From contig JAPJOH010000006.1 of assembly GCA_030826265.1 (NCBI GenBank), forward strand, positions 40,250 to 104,249: a stretch of DNA of 64,000 bases, in the 5' to 3' direction. Shown here in pieces: positions 45,635 through 53,358 of this stretch (position 1 is the stretch's first letter; the number at the start of each line of letters is the position of its first letter). The stretch is from Collinsella aerofaciens. Lineage in GTDB: Bacteria; Actinomycetota; Coriobacteriia; Coriobacteriales; Coriobacteriaceae. The notes under the pieces were generated by a model that did not search any database, was not told the origin of the DNA, and was given only the letters and a program-made list of their open reading frames with translations. Position numbers and translations under genes: made by a program.

Positions 45635-47587
45635 CTACAGGTTCTTGACACCCATCGCGCGCATGGCGTTCAGGATGGCGATGATCGCCACGCCTACGTC
45701 GCCGAACACAGCAAGCCACATGTTGGCAATGCCGAGTGCTGCCAGCACTAGAATCAGCAGCTTAATGCCCAGCGCAAAGATGATGTTCTGCCAAACAATC
45801 GCCATGGTCTTGCGCGCCACGCGGATCGCGCGGGAAATGTTGGACGGCTTGTCATCCATGAGCACCACGTCGGCGGCCTCAATCGCGGCGTCGGAACCCA
45901 TAGCGCCCATGGCAATGCCCACATCGGCGCGCGTAAGCACAGGTGCGTCGTTGATACCGTCGCCGACAAAGGCGAGCTTGCCCTTGCCGCTTTCGGCCGC
46001 GAGCAACGCCTCAACACGCTCGACCTTATCGCCCGGCAGCAGCTGCGCGTGGAACTCGTCGAGACTGAGTTGCTTGGCCACAGACGCCGCAACCTCCTCG
46101 CGGTCGCCCGTGAGCATGACGGTGCGCTTGACGCCGGCGGCGTGCAGGTCGCTGATCGTCTGCTCGGCATCGGCCTTGACGGTGTCGGCAATTACAATGT
46201 GGCCGGCATAGATGCCATCGACCAGCATGTGAAGGATCGTACCGACGACCTCGCAATCGGGCGCTTCGACTCCGGTCGCGGCGAGCATTTTTGCGTTGCC
46301 AACGACGACGTGCTTGCCGTCGATGGTTGCCGTCACGCCGTGGCCCGCGTCGTTGGCGGAGTTGCTAACGCGCTTGGGGTCGACCTCGCCCTGGTAGGCG
46401 ACACGCACGGACTGCGCGATGGGGTGATCGGAGAACGACTCCGCAAGAGCTGCGACTTCAAGCAGCGACTGCTCGGTGTAGCCAGCCTCGGGGTGTACCG
46501 CCACGACCGAAAACGTGCCGTTGGTGAGCGTGCCGGTCTTGTCAAAGACGACGGTGTCCACATCGGCGAGCGTCTCGAGGTAGTTGGAGCCCTTGATGAG
46601 GACGCCCAGCTTGGATGCGCCGCCAATGCCGCCAAAGAAGCTGAGCGGGACGCTAATCACGAGCGCGCACGGGCAGCTGACGACCAGGAAGGTCAGGCCG
46701 CGCAGGATCCAGTCGGACCAGGCGCCGGTGACCAAGCCGCCGCCGAGCGCGAGTACCGCGGCAGCGCCGGTGACGGCGGGCGTGTAGACGCGGGCGAAGC
46801 GCGTGATAAAGTTCTCAGTGCGCGCCTTCTTTTCGCTGGCATTTTCCACGAGCTCCAGGACGCGTGCGACGGTGGACTCGCCAAAGGGCTTGGTGGTGCG
46901 CACGTGGATGAGCCCCGTCATGTTGATGCAGCCGCTGATGATATCGTCTCCGGTTTTGGCCGGGCGGGGGACCGACTCACCGGTAAGGGCGGCGGTGTCG
47001 AGCTGGGTTTCGCCCTCGACGATGACGCCGTCGATAGGCACGCGCTCGCCGGGCTTGACCACGATCACGGTGCCGACCGCGATGTCATCGGGGAAGACCT
47101 GCTCGAGTGTGCCGTCGGGCTGCTCGACGTTAGCGTAGTCGGGCGCGATGTCCATCATGGCACTGATCGACTTGCGGCTCTTGCCCACGGCGTACGCCTG
47201 AAACAGCTCGCCGACCTGGTAGAACAGCATGACGGCGGCGCCTTCGGCCATGTGCGGGTCGGTATCGGGGAAGAGCACCATGGCAAACGCGCCGATGGTC
47301 GCGACGGCCATGAGGAAGCTCTCGTCGAAGGCCTTGCCGCGGCGGATGTTGTTGAACGCCTTCTGGAGCACGTCGTAGCCGGCAATTAGGAACGGCACCA
47401 GGAACAGCACGAAGCTGGCGTAGATGTCACCCGGGGTACCGAATGCGGCGGTAAGGGCACCGAGTTCGTCGAGGGCATACACCACCGCAAAAATGCCCAG
47501 TGCTACCAGGATGCGGTTGCGCTTATGCTCGAGTGATTCTTTTTTCTTGCGCTTCTTCTTTTTCTTTTTGGGGTCGGCGGTGGCCAT
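45635..47587 (-). CDS. zntA: P1B-type Zn/Cd/Pb-transporting ATPase
   Basis: A 650-residue heavy-metal exporting P-type ATPase. Seen: the TM6 motif VVSCPCALVISVP, the phosphorylation site FDKTGTLTNG, SDHPIAQSV with the P1B HP pair, and GDGINDAPVLTRADVGIAMG. The late helices have NIIFALGIK and FGDVGVAIIAILNA, the Lys and Asp-x-Gly of the P1B-2 (Zn, Cd, Pb) class. It lacks the usual N-terminal HMA domain and instead starts with a Lys/Arg-rich run (KKKKKKRKKK). An ArsR operator lies 25 bp upstream, and the free HMA protein and sensor genes precede it. Confidence 0.92.
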   Translation of the reverse strand: MATADPKKKKKKRKKKESLEHKRNRILVALGIFAVVYALDELGALTAAFGTPGDIYASFVLFLVPFLIAGYDVLQKAFNNIRRGKAFDESFLMAVATIGAFAMVLFPDTDPHMAEGAAVMLFYQVGELFQAYAVGKSRKSISAMMDIAPDYANVEQPDGTLEQVFPDDIAVGTVIVVKPGERVPIDGVIVEGETQLDTAALTGESVPRPAKTGDDIISGCINMTGLIHVRTTKPFGESTVARVLELVENASEKKARTENFITRFARVYTPAVTGAAAVLALGGGLVTGAWSDWILRGLTFLVVSCPCALVISVPLSFFGGIGGASKLGVLIKGSNYLETLADVDTVVFDKTGTLTNGTFSVVAVHPEAGYTEQSLLEVAALAESFSDHPIAQSVRVAYQGEVDPKRVSNSANDAGHGVTATIDGKHVVVGNAKMLAATGVEAPDCEVVGTILHMLVDGIYAGHIVIADTVKADAEQTISDLHAAGVKRTVMLTGDREEVAASVAKQLSLDEFHAQLLPGDKVERVEALLAAESGKGKLAFVGDGINDAPVLTRADVGIAMGAMGSDAAIEAADVVLMDDKPSNISRAIRVARKTMAIVWQNIIFALGIKLLILVLAALGIANMWLAVFGDVGVAIIAILNAMRAMGVKNL

Positions 47588-47611
47588 GACTCGTATCCTC
47601 CCATTTGAATG

Positions 47612-47629
47612 TATGAACACTCGCTCATA
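47612..47629 (-). promoter_or_regulatory. ArsR-type operator before zntA
   Basis: TATGAACACTCGCTCATA matches the two sites before arsR (TATGAACATGCGCTCATA) at 16 of 18 positions and has TATGA/TCATA arms. Confidence 0.75.
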
Positions 47630-47687
47630 TAATTTCGCGAGCAAAGGCCGCGGCAAGCGCGGTCTTGCGGGTTGGCGTAAACCTTGG

Positions 47688-47906
47688 CTAGAGAATGATC
47701 TCGCAGTCCGGCTCGGCGTCGGCGGTGAACTCCACAACGCGGTCGAGGACCTCGTCGAACTCGGCGTCATCGGCCTCGAGCGTCAGCTTCTGGGTCATAT
47801 AGTTGACCGAAACGGACTTGACGCCCTCGAGCTTGGCCAGCTCGTCCTGAAGCTCGCGCGCGCAGTTGGCGCAGTCGATCTCGTCGAGCTTAAACTGCTT
47901 TTTCAT
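47688..47906 (-). CDS. Free-standing HMA-domain metal-binding protein
   Basis: A 72-residue heavy-metal-associated domain with a beta-alpha-beta-beta-alpha-beta pattern. The metal motif is IDCANCARELQDEL (CxxC at about residues 12-15), with hydrophobic strands around GVKSVSVNYMTQKLTLEA. The downstream ATPase lacks an HMA domain, so this looks like the same module kept as a separate protein, probably delivering or sensing metal. The acidic C-terminus ends PDCEIIL with a third Cys. It lies between arsR and zntA on the same strand. Confidence 0.9.
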   Translation of the reverse strand: MKKQFKLDEIDCANCARELQDELAKLEGVKSVSVNYMTQKLTLEADDAEFDEVLDRVVEFTADAEPDCEIIL

Positions 47907-47969
47907 GGTGGATTCCTTTCCCCGTATTTGCGGCTTGGGTGCAGGCCGCGCTGGTACCGTGGTTGGTTG

Positions 47970-48335
47970 CTATTCACAGATGTGGCTCATGCCCTGGTTG
48001 AGCATGGTGTAGACATGGTCATCGGCGAGCGAGTAGAGGATATTGCGCCCGTCGCGTCGGAATTTAACCAGGTGCGACTGCTTGAGCGTGCGCAGCTGGT
48101 GCGATACTGCCGACTGCGAGGTTGCGGTCGCCTCGGCGATGTCGGCCACGCAGAGCTCGCGGCCCATGAGGGCATAGAGAATCTTGATGCGCGTGGTGTC
48201 GCTGAAGACCTTGAACAGGTCGGCGAGGTCGTAGAGAAGCTCCTCGTCGGGAAGGTCCTCGGGTGAGCAGGTGGTGGGGATTGCGGGCTCGGTGGCCTCG
48301 GTGTCGGGTTTCATTTCATCAACGCGGATGCTCAT
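47970..48335 (-). CDS. ArsR/SmtB-family zinc-type repressor
   Basis: A 121-residue winged-helix repressor. The recognition helix region reads SQSAVSHQLRTLKQSHLV. The C-terminal helix has DDHVYTMLNQGMSHICE, which reproduces the alpha-5 zinc site of SmtB/CzrA (Asp-x-His, ten residues, His-x-x-Glu). This predicts release from DNA by Zn or Co. ELCVADIAEA shows one Cys near the alpha-3 position, but not the full CVC cadmium site. Two operators lie 15-68 bp upstream and a third precedes zntA. Confidence 0.92.
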   Translation of the reverse strand: MSIRVDEMKPDTEATEPAIPTTCSPEDLPDEELLYDLADLFKVFSDTTRIKILYALMGRELCVADIAEATATSQSAVSHQLRTLKQSHLVKFRRDGRNILYSLADDHVYTMLNQGMSHICE

Positions 48336-48350
48336 TGCAATATCCTTTCA

Positions 48351-48368
48351 TATGAACATGCGCTCATA
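48351..48368 (-). promoter_or_regulatory. ArsR-type operator 1
   Basis: TATGAACATGCGCTCATA, 15 bp upstream of arsR. It is the exact reverse complement of the site at 48386-48403. Confidence 0.8.
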
Positions 48369-48385
48369 AAACTTGCTTCCGATTA

Positions 48386-48403
48386 TATGAGCGCATGTTC
48401 ATA
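48386..48403 (-). promoter_or_regulatory. ArsR-type operator 2
   Basis: TATGAGCGCATGTTCATA, inverted relative to operator 1, with 17 bases between. The pair probably brackets the arsR promoter. Confidence 0.8.
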
Positions 48404-48486
48404 TGTCAATACAATTTGCGTTAATTTCGATGACTGCTTGCCGCCTCTGCGATTTTCTGTGGGTTGGGAGACATCGACGCAATGCT

Positions 48487-48705
48487 CGCCAACATATTTC
48501 GAGATGTTCGGCTAGCATGCTAAGAAAGCCACCTTGAGAAGCATTAGAACTGTTCATATTTGTACTTTATCGTGTCAAATACCGCGAGAATCAGTTCTTC
48601 CTCTACGGGAGTTCCTGCAGAATCAGTTTTATCTAAAGTTATATTGAGCATTGCTGCAGCCAATCTGGCACATCGGTGGCCGAATAAGTCGAAAAATGTA
48701 GGTGG
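48487..48705. mobile_element. Inverted-repeat element, copy 1
   Basis: CGCCAACATATTTCGAGATG followed by TTCGGCT (48487-48513) is inverted, with changes, at 48678-48705. The same pair of ends recurs at 50148-50336 on the other side of the AbiEi-like gene. The interiors are not alike. No transposase is present. Confidence 0.55.
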
Positions 48706-48724
48706 ACATCCGCAGAGATCGCCT

Positions 48725-49933
48725 TTAGAAGAGCGAATTCTCAATTAGATCAATAATCGTGTCGTCTTCCGTGCGGTTTTCATCGATTTTTGCGAACATG
48801 TCGCATTCCCAAGCCCCATTGATTTCCTCAGCAAGGGCCCCGACGTGTTGCATGTCGTCGGGTTCGGGCACATCGTTGATGCTCGGGTCATCAGCTTGCG
48901 GATATTGGCTTGCAATTTCGCGCTTGGCGGCCTCTTCTTCTTTGAGTGTCTCCAGGACGCGGCGACCGTATTCGAAGTAGCGCCGCAAGACAAATTGACG
49001 AAGAGTTTCTTGCAGGATGGCGAAGTTATCCGGGAGTCGACCGGGCCAGATCTTCTCGCGAATGCGAATCGCTTCCATGACCCGCCTAAAAGCGGACTGC
49101 TTGAAAAACGAATGACGACTAACTGTGATAACGGCATATCCCATGTTCCGCAGCGTGTTTCGGCGCTCCTCGTCAATTGATTGCTGCTCGGGTTCGTCGT
49201 GGTAAAAGCCGTTGTATTCGATATCGGTCATCGAATTTTCGAGCAGCGCGTCGAGGTAGAAAACCGTCCGTCGCGTTAGGGCGGCGTATCTTTTGGGGAC
49301 TGGGATCGGATAATCCGTTTTGATAGCGCGTATGGCTAAGCCACCCATTGACTTGGGCATTGTCAGCATCATGACAAACGCCGTTTCGAGTGGGGAGCGA
49401 CAGCCTTCGTGTACATAAGAAAGTGCCTTAAGTGCTTTATTAGATCCACGATACCCCGGTGCCTCTGAAAAGAAGGCTCTGAGCTCTTCAACGCTGGTTA
49501 GGGCTGGGCGCTCGCGATATTGAGTTTCGTCGGACGTTCCAAGCGCGTAGGAGCCGCAGATTTCAAAGTAATACTCAACGAGCTCCGAAAGGTTGAGGTC
49601 GGCTGTTGCTTCTAACGCGCACAGCTTGATATCGACGATGTAGACGTTCGGCTCGAGTTCTAAGTAGCTTTCTGCATCAAACGTATAGCGCGTGCAGTGG
49701 CAGATGCAGCCTTTGCGGTGCCTTTTGGCATTATTGGAAAATGTCAGCACATGGATGCTTTCAGAATCGACATTCTTTCTGTTGAGCCATGCTCGTGCCG
49801 CTTCCAGGTCGGACGTGGTCGGCGCAGACACCCTGATCTTTTCCATAGGTATGGGATCGGTCGCGTAGCTTGCGAGCGAGTTGGCTGTTTGGTATACAGC
49901 GCGTGCCGTGGTATGTGACAGAACGATTCCCAT
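48725..49933 (-). CDS. AbiEi-like / Vsr-fold putative nuclease protein
   Basis: A 402-residue protein. The N-terminus MGIVLSHTTARAVYQTANSL resembles the opening of AbiEi-type antitoxin and related proteins. The C-terminal half has RSPLETAFVMMLTMP, then FYLDALLENSMTDIEYNGFY, and EERRNTLRNMGYAVITVSRH. The Glu, Asp and Glu-Tyr-x-Gly spacing resembles PD-(D/E)XK/Vsr-type endonucleases. The last 120 residues are helical and acidic. It is flanked by two inverted-repeat elements and has no obvious toxin partner. Fold and role are inferred from pattern only. Confidence 0.6.
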   Translation of the reverse strand: MGIVLSHTTARAVYQTANSLASYATDPIPMEKIRVSAPTTSDLEAARAWLNRKNVDSESIHVLTFSNNAKRHRKGCICHCTRYTFDAESYLELEPNVYIVDIKLCALEATADLNLSELVEYYFEICGSYALGTSDETQYRERPALTSVEELRAFFSEAPGYRGSNKALKALSYVHEGCRSPLETAFVMMLTMPKSMGGLAIRAIKTDYPIPVPKRYAALTRRTVFYLDALLENSMTDIEYNGFYHDEPEQQSIDEERRNTLRNMGYAVITVSRHSFFKQSAFRRVMEAIRIREKIWPGRLPDNFAILQETLRQFVLRRYFEYGRRVLETLKEEEAAKREIASQYPQADDPSINDVPEPDDMQHVGALAEEINGAWECDMFAKIDENRTEDDTIIDLIENSLF

Positions 49934-50147
49934 ACGCGCATGATGGCATAGCGGACGCCACGTACGTCCGAAACTTCGGGCAACGGTATTGGGGCGCGGC
50001 TTATCTTCTGCGAACGGTGGGTTTTTGAGCTGTCGTATCGAGGGAGCAGCTTCGGCTGGGGAGGTTTCTGTCAGCTGCGCCCTTTTTGGTGAATTCTAGT
50101 TGCGAATTCGTAGCTTCTAAGCGATTTTGCCGACCGCCAAGACGCCT

Positions 50148-50336
50148 CACCAACATATATTGAGTTATTCGGCCTTATCCTATACGAATGGTGCAATCGC
50201 AACGTCCTATTCGAATTGATTCAGGTAGATTAATGGGGCTTGGTTGCGAAATTAAGGCGACTACAGCGCTCGATTGCGGTTCAATGGGCCTTGACTAGTG
50301 GTTCAGCTGGCCGAACAACTCGAAAAATGTAGGTGG
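50148..50336. mobile_element. Inverted-repeat element, copy 2
   Basis: CACCAACATATATTGAGTTA then TTCGGCC (50148-50174) is inverted at 50309-50336 (GGCCGAACAACTCGAAAAAT then GTAGGTGG). These ends match those of 48487-48705. Confidence 0.55.
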
Positions 50337-50377
50337 GGTAACCTGTCGACTGTGTGAGGCACGCGTATTTGCTCGTT

Positions 50378-50420
50378 TTGAAAAAAACTAGGCAGCAGCC
50401 ATAAGGCTGCTGCCTAGTTT
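50378..50420 (-). terminator. Rho-independent terminator of the exonuclease gene
   Basis: AAACTAGGCAGCAGCC (50385-50400) is perfectly inverted at 50405-50420 with a four-base loop, and a T-run follows on the minus strand. Confidence 0.85.
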
Positions 50421-50485
50421 ACTGCGTGCCGGTTCGGCCAGACGGATTGCGCTGTGCCTGGCAGGCGCTCCCGCAGATGGATCGG

Positions 50486-51454
50486 TTATTTCACGAACAG
50501 GTTCTTGAGGTTGAGCTCGGCTTGGACGGTGCGGAGCATGAGGTCGGTGTCGTCCAGGCCCAGATGCTGCTCGTTGGCGTCGGCGGCGAGGGTTCCACGG
50601 CGGCGCGCCCAGTTCTCGAGCGCGGCGGGGGCGGATTCGCGGGGGAGCGAGCGGACGTCGGCATCCAGGCTGCGGCAGATCTGGCGCGAGTCGATGACGA
50701 TAATCTTGCCGGCACGACGCGCCTCGGCGTAACCGTCCAGGTGAATCTTGAACCAGCTGTCCTCAAACGCGGCGTTGTGTGCCATGTACGGGTACTTCTT
50801 CATGAGCTTGAGCAGCTGCTTCTGCAGCTCCTTGTTCTCGCGGAACGGCTCCTTTCCGTCGATGTCGTCCCAGGTGATGTGGTGGATATTCGACAACGGC
50901 ACATCCTCGCCGCGGTAGATATCGGGCAGGCCGCAGTAGTGTGCCTCGGCGTCGTGCGGGACGGCGTCGCTGGTGAGCTCCATGATCTCCCAGCCCACGT
51001 TGATAATGTAGCCGCGCTCGGGCGCACGTCCGGTGGTCTCGATGTCGATGCCGAGCACCGTGCCCTGGATAGGCTTGCGGGCGTACGCCACGCCGAGCGC
51101 GTCGCGGTCGCCGCGGATTTCGCGCATGACGGACGCAGCGGTACGCTTTTGCATCTTGCCGATGGCGGCGCAGGTGTCGGCATCGGACAGGCCGCGCGAA
51201 AGCGTCGCGGGCGTCACGTTGCGCAGGCGTGCCTCGCCAATTTGGTCGCACAGGTCGCGGTTGCGGTCAGCCAGGTCGCGCACGGTGGCAAAGTCGAAGC
51301 TGGGGTCGCCCTCGGCGGTAAAGTACTCGGTTTCGAGCACCTTAAGGGCCTCCTCGCCCTTCTGGCGCTCGGATTCCATGGCGCCGTGATCGCCATAGAT
51401 AAACATGGGAATAAACGGCTGGCGCTCGTATTCGAGTGCTTGTGAAACGTTCAT
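50486..51454 (-). CDS. DEDD-family 3'-5' exonuclease
   Basis: A 322-residue protein with a DnaQ-like exonuclease domain in its C-terminal half. Exo I is LGIDIETTGRAPERGYIINV (Asp, Glu), Exo II MAHNAAFEDSWF, and Exo III the segment around EQHLGLDDTDLM with its His and Asp. The N-terminal 130 residues are helical, contain many Arg and Asp, and match nothing I know. AAGGAG precedes the ATG at 51454. It may be a stand-alone DNA repair or RNA-trimming exonuclease. Confidence 0.85.
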   Translation of the reverse strand: MNVSQALEYERQPFIPMFIYGDHGAMESERQKGEEALKVLETEYFTAEGDPSFDFATVRDLADRNRDLCDQIGEARLRNVTPATLSRGLSDADTCAAIGKMQKRTAASVMREIRGDRDALGVAYARKPIQGTVLGIDIETTGRAPERGYIINVGWEIMELTSDAVPHDAEAHYCGLPDIYRGEDVPLSNIHHITWDDIDGKEPFRENKELQKQLLKLMKKYPYMAHNAAFEDSWFKIHLDGYAEARRAGKIIVIDSRQICRSLDADVRSLPRESAPAALENWARRRGTLAADANEQHLGLDDTDLMLRTVQAELNLKNLFVK

Positions 51455-51548
51455 ACAACTGCTCCTTGGATGGGCCGCGTCGTGCGGCTCAGTGTCATTA
51501 AGATGTGGCGAGATGATAGTTTACCATGGGCAACTATTGGCATCGCGC

Positions 51549-51594
51549 CTAGGACAACTACAATACCCTAGTTGACCGCTAGGACTTTTACAAT
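51549..51594 (+). promoter_or_regulatory. Direct-repeat operator candidate before the exporter
   Basis: CTAGGACAACTACAAT (51549-51564) and CTAGGACTTTTACAAT (51579-51594) are direct repeats 30 bases apart, close to three helix turns. They end 32 bp before the exporter start and overlap the expected promoter. Confidence 0.5.
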
Positions 51595-51626
51595 GCTGCC
51601 GAAAGACACGAAAGGTTCCATCCGTC

Positions 51627-52709
51627 ATGGATTTGCTGATTGATATTCTGCTCGACGCCGGCAAGGACACGCTTTCGCTGGTACCGTTCTTATTGGTGAC
51701 ATATTTGGCCCTCGAGACCCTGGAGCACGTCGCGGGCGACAGCGTTAACGGCGCCATCAAGCGCGCCGGCGCCGCGGGTCCCGTGGTTGGCTCGTTGCTG
51801 GGCATGGTGCCGCAGTGCGGCTTTTCGGCAATGGCGGCAACGCTGTACGCCGGTCGTGTCGTGACCTTGGGCACGTTGGTGGCGGTGTTCCTTTCGACCT
51901 CCGATGAGATGCTGCCGCTGTTGCTCGCCGAGCAAGTTCCCGTGCAGACCATGGCGATGTTGCTCGCCTCGAAGGCGCTGATCGCGCTGGTCACGGGCTT
52001 TATCGTGGATGCGGCTATCCGCGGCCTTCGTCGTAATGCCCGCGCGCATGCGGCGATTCGCCGTACCGTGCTGGGGACCGCTGCCAATCCGGCTCATGTG
52101 AACTGCGCGCACGACGACCATACCGGGGGCGACATCATTGATGAAGTGGCCGAGGCGGGAGTAAGTGCTGATCACATCCACGAGCTGTGCGAACGCGATC
52201 ATTGCGGCTGTGACGAGGATGAGGACGAGCACGGGCACGACCACAGCCACGATCATGGTCACGCGGACGAGCACGAGCGCCACCACGACCACAGCCACTC
52301 CCACGAGGGCGCGCCCATCGTGTCGATCATCCGCAGCGCGATCTCGCATACCGTGCAGGTGTCGGTATTCATTTTCCTGGTGACGCTGATTCTGGTCGCC
52401 GTGCTCGAGACCTTTGGCGAGTCGGCGATCGAGCAGTTCCTGCGCGGCAACGAGATGCTTGCGGTCCTGGGCTCGGCACTCGTCGGCCTGATTCCCAACT
52501 GCTCGGCCAGCGTCGTCATCACGCAACTGTACCTGGAAGGCGCGCTGCAGCTGGCACCGATGCTCGCCGGCACGCTCATTTCCGCCGGCGTGGGCTACCT
52601 GGTGCTGTTCCGCACCAACCGCAGCGCCCGCGAAAACGCTGTGTTTCTGATCATGATGTATGTCATCGGCGCGGGCTGGGGCCTCATCCTATCCGCCTTC
52701 GGCCTCTAA
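51627..52709 (+). CDS. Putative 10-TM metal exporter (ArsP_2/PF11449 type)
   Basis: A 360-residue membrane protein with about ten helices in two similar halves. Each half carries a related motif: LGMVPQCGFSAMAATLYAGR (about residue 57) and GLIPNCSASVVITQLYLEG (about 290). Between them is a cytoplasmic or external loop of about 70 residues with a very His/Asp-rich stretch (HGHDHSHDHGHADEHERHHD), a likely metal-binding segment. The family is annotated as arsenic or manganese efflux. The direct repeats upstream suggest metal-dependent control. Substrate is unproven. Confidence 0.85.
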   Translation: MDLLIDILLDAGKDTLSLVPFLLVTYLALETLEHVAGDSVNGAIKRAGAAGPVVGSLLGMVPQCGFSAMAATLYAGRVVTLGTLVAVFLSTSDEMLPLLLAEQVPVQTMAMLLASKALIALVTGFIVDAAIRGLRRNARAHAAIRRTVLGTAANPAHVNCAHDDHTGGDIIDEVAEAGVSADHIHELCERDHCGCDEDEDEHGHDHSHDHGHADEHERHHDHSHSHEGAPIVSIIRSAISHTVQVSVFIFLVTLILVAVLETFGESAIEQFLRGNEMLAVLGSALVGLIPNCSASVVITQLYLEGALQLAPMLAGTLISAGVGYLVLFRTNRSARENAVFLIMMYVIGAGWGLILSAFGL

Positions 52710-52720
52710 GTGGGCCTAAC

Positions 52721-52797
52721 AAAACGGGCTTCAAAATAGCCATGCTCGGCGCCTGCACAATGCGGCGACGCATGGCATTTTGAAGCCCGTTTTTTGT
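52721..52797. terminator. Bidirectional terminator
   Basis: AAAACGGGCTTCAAAATAGC then CATGC (52721-52745) pairs with 52770-52793 around a GC-rich loop, followed by TTTTTTG. It ends the exporter and possibly the convergent YaiI gene. Confidence 0.85.
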
Positions 52798-52875
52798 TGA
52801 GCCATGGATTTTGAGCGTTCACACCGCCCAAAGCAAAAAGCAGATTTCCGGACATGTCCCAAAAATCTACCTTGG

Positions 52876-53358
52876 TTAGTGCAGCAGCTCGGTGAGGTTG
52901 CGCTTAAAGCGGGCGCGGTCTTCGCTGGTGAAGGCTGCCGGCCCGCGGGTGCGACCGCCAGCGCGACGCACCTTCTTTTCCTCGTGACGAATAAACAGCT
53001 GCATGTCGATGGTTGCTTTGTCGTACACACGCCCGCGCACACCGATTGCGGCGGCATCGCGGCCGAGCACCATGCTCGCCAGGCCAATGTCCTGCGTCAC
53101 GACTACGTCGCCCGCCTGCAGGCGTTCGACAATGGCAAAGTCGGCGCTGTCGGCGCCCACGCTCACATCGAGCGTCGTGACCCAAAAGCCGCGTCGCGCG
53201 TGCTCGGCATCACGCGGGTCGTCGCGGCGAATGTGCCGTTCCAGGTTTTGCGTGCTGTTGCCGGCGATAACAACGGCGACGCCCGCCCGCCGCGCGCAAT
53301 CAATCGACTCGCGCGTGACCGGGCAGGCGTCGGCATCAATAAAGAGCGTTCGCGGCAT
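52876..53358 (-). CDS. YaiI/YqxD (UPF0178) family protein
   Basis: A 160-residue member of UPF0178 (DUF188), a NYN/PIN-like fold of unknown function. The N-terminus MPRTLFIDADACPVTRESID carries the conserved Asp residues, and GDVVVTQDIGLASMVLGRDA lies in the middle, with RGRVYDKATIDMQLFIRHEE later. It begins one base after the HdeD-like gene ends, so they are cotranscribed. A nuclease role is often proposed from the fold but is not established. Confidence 0.92.
   Translation of the reverse strand: MPRTLFIDADACPVTRESIDCARRAGVAVVIAGNSTQNLERHIRRDDPRDAEHARRGFWVTTLDVSVGADSADFAIVERLQAGDVVVTQDIGLASMVLGRDAAAIGVRGRVYDKATIDMQLFIRHEEKKVRRAGGRTRGPAAFTSEDRARFKRNLTELLH

Larger units (their letters stand above)
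49934..50485. other. Intergenic, 552 bp
   Basis: The longest gene-free stretch. It holds the second inverted-repeat element (50148-50336) and the terminator at 50385-50420. AT-rich, with no supported reading frame. Confidence 0.55.

Noticed and set aside
48544..48744. Small minus-strand ORF of 66 codons below the AbiEi-like gene
   Set aside because: Its first part is the arm of an inverted-repeat element and the rest has no signal. No ribosome binding site is convincing.
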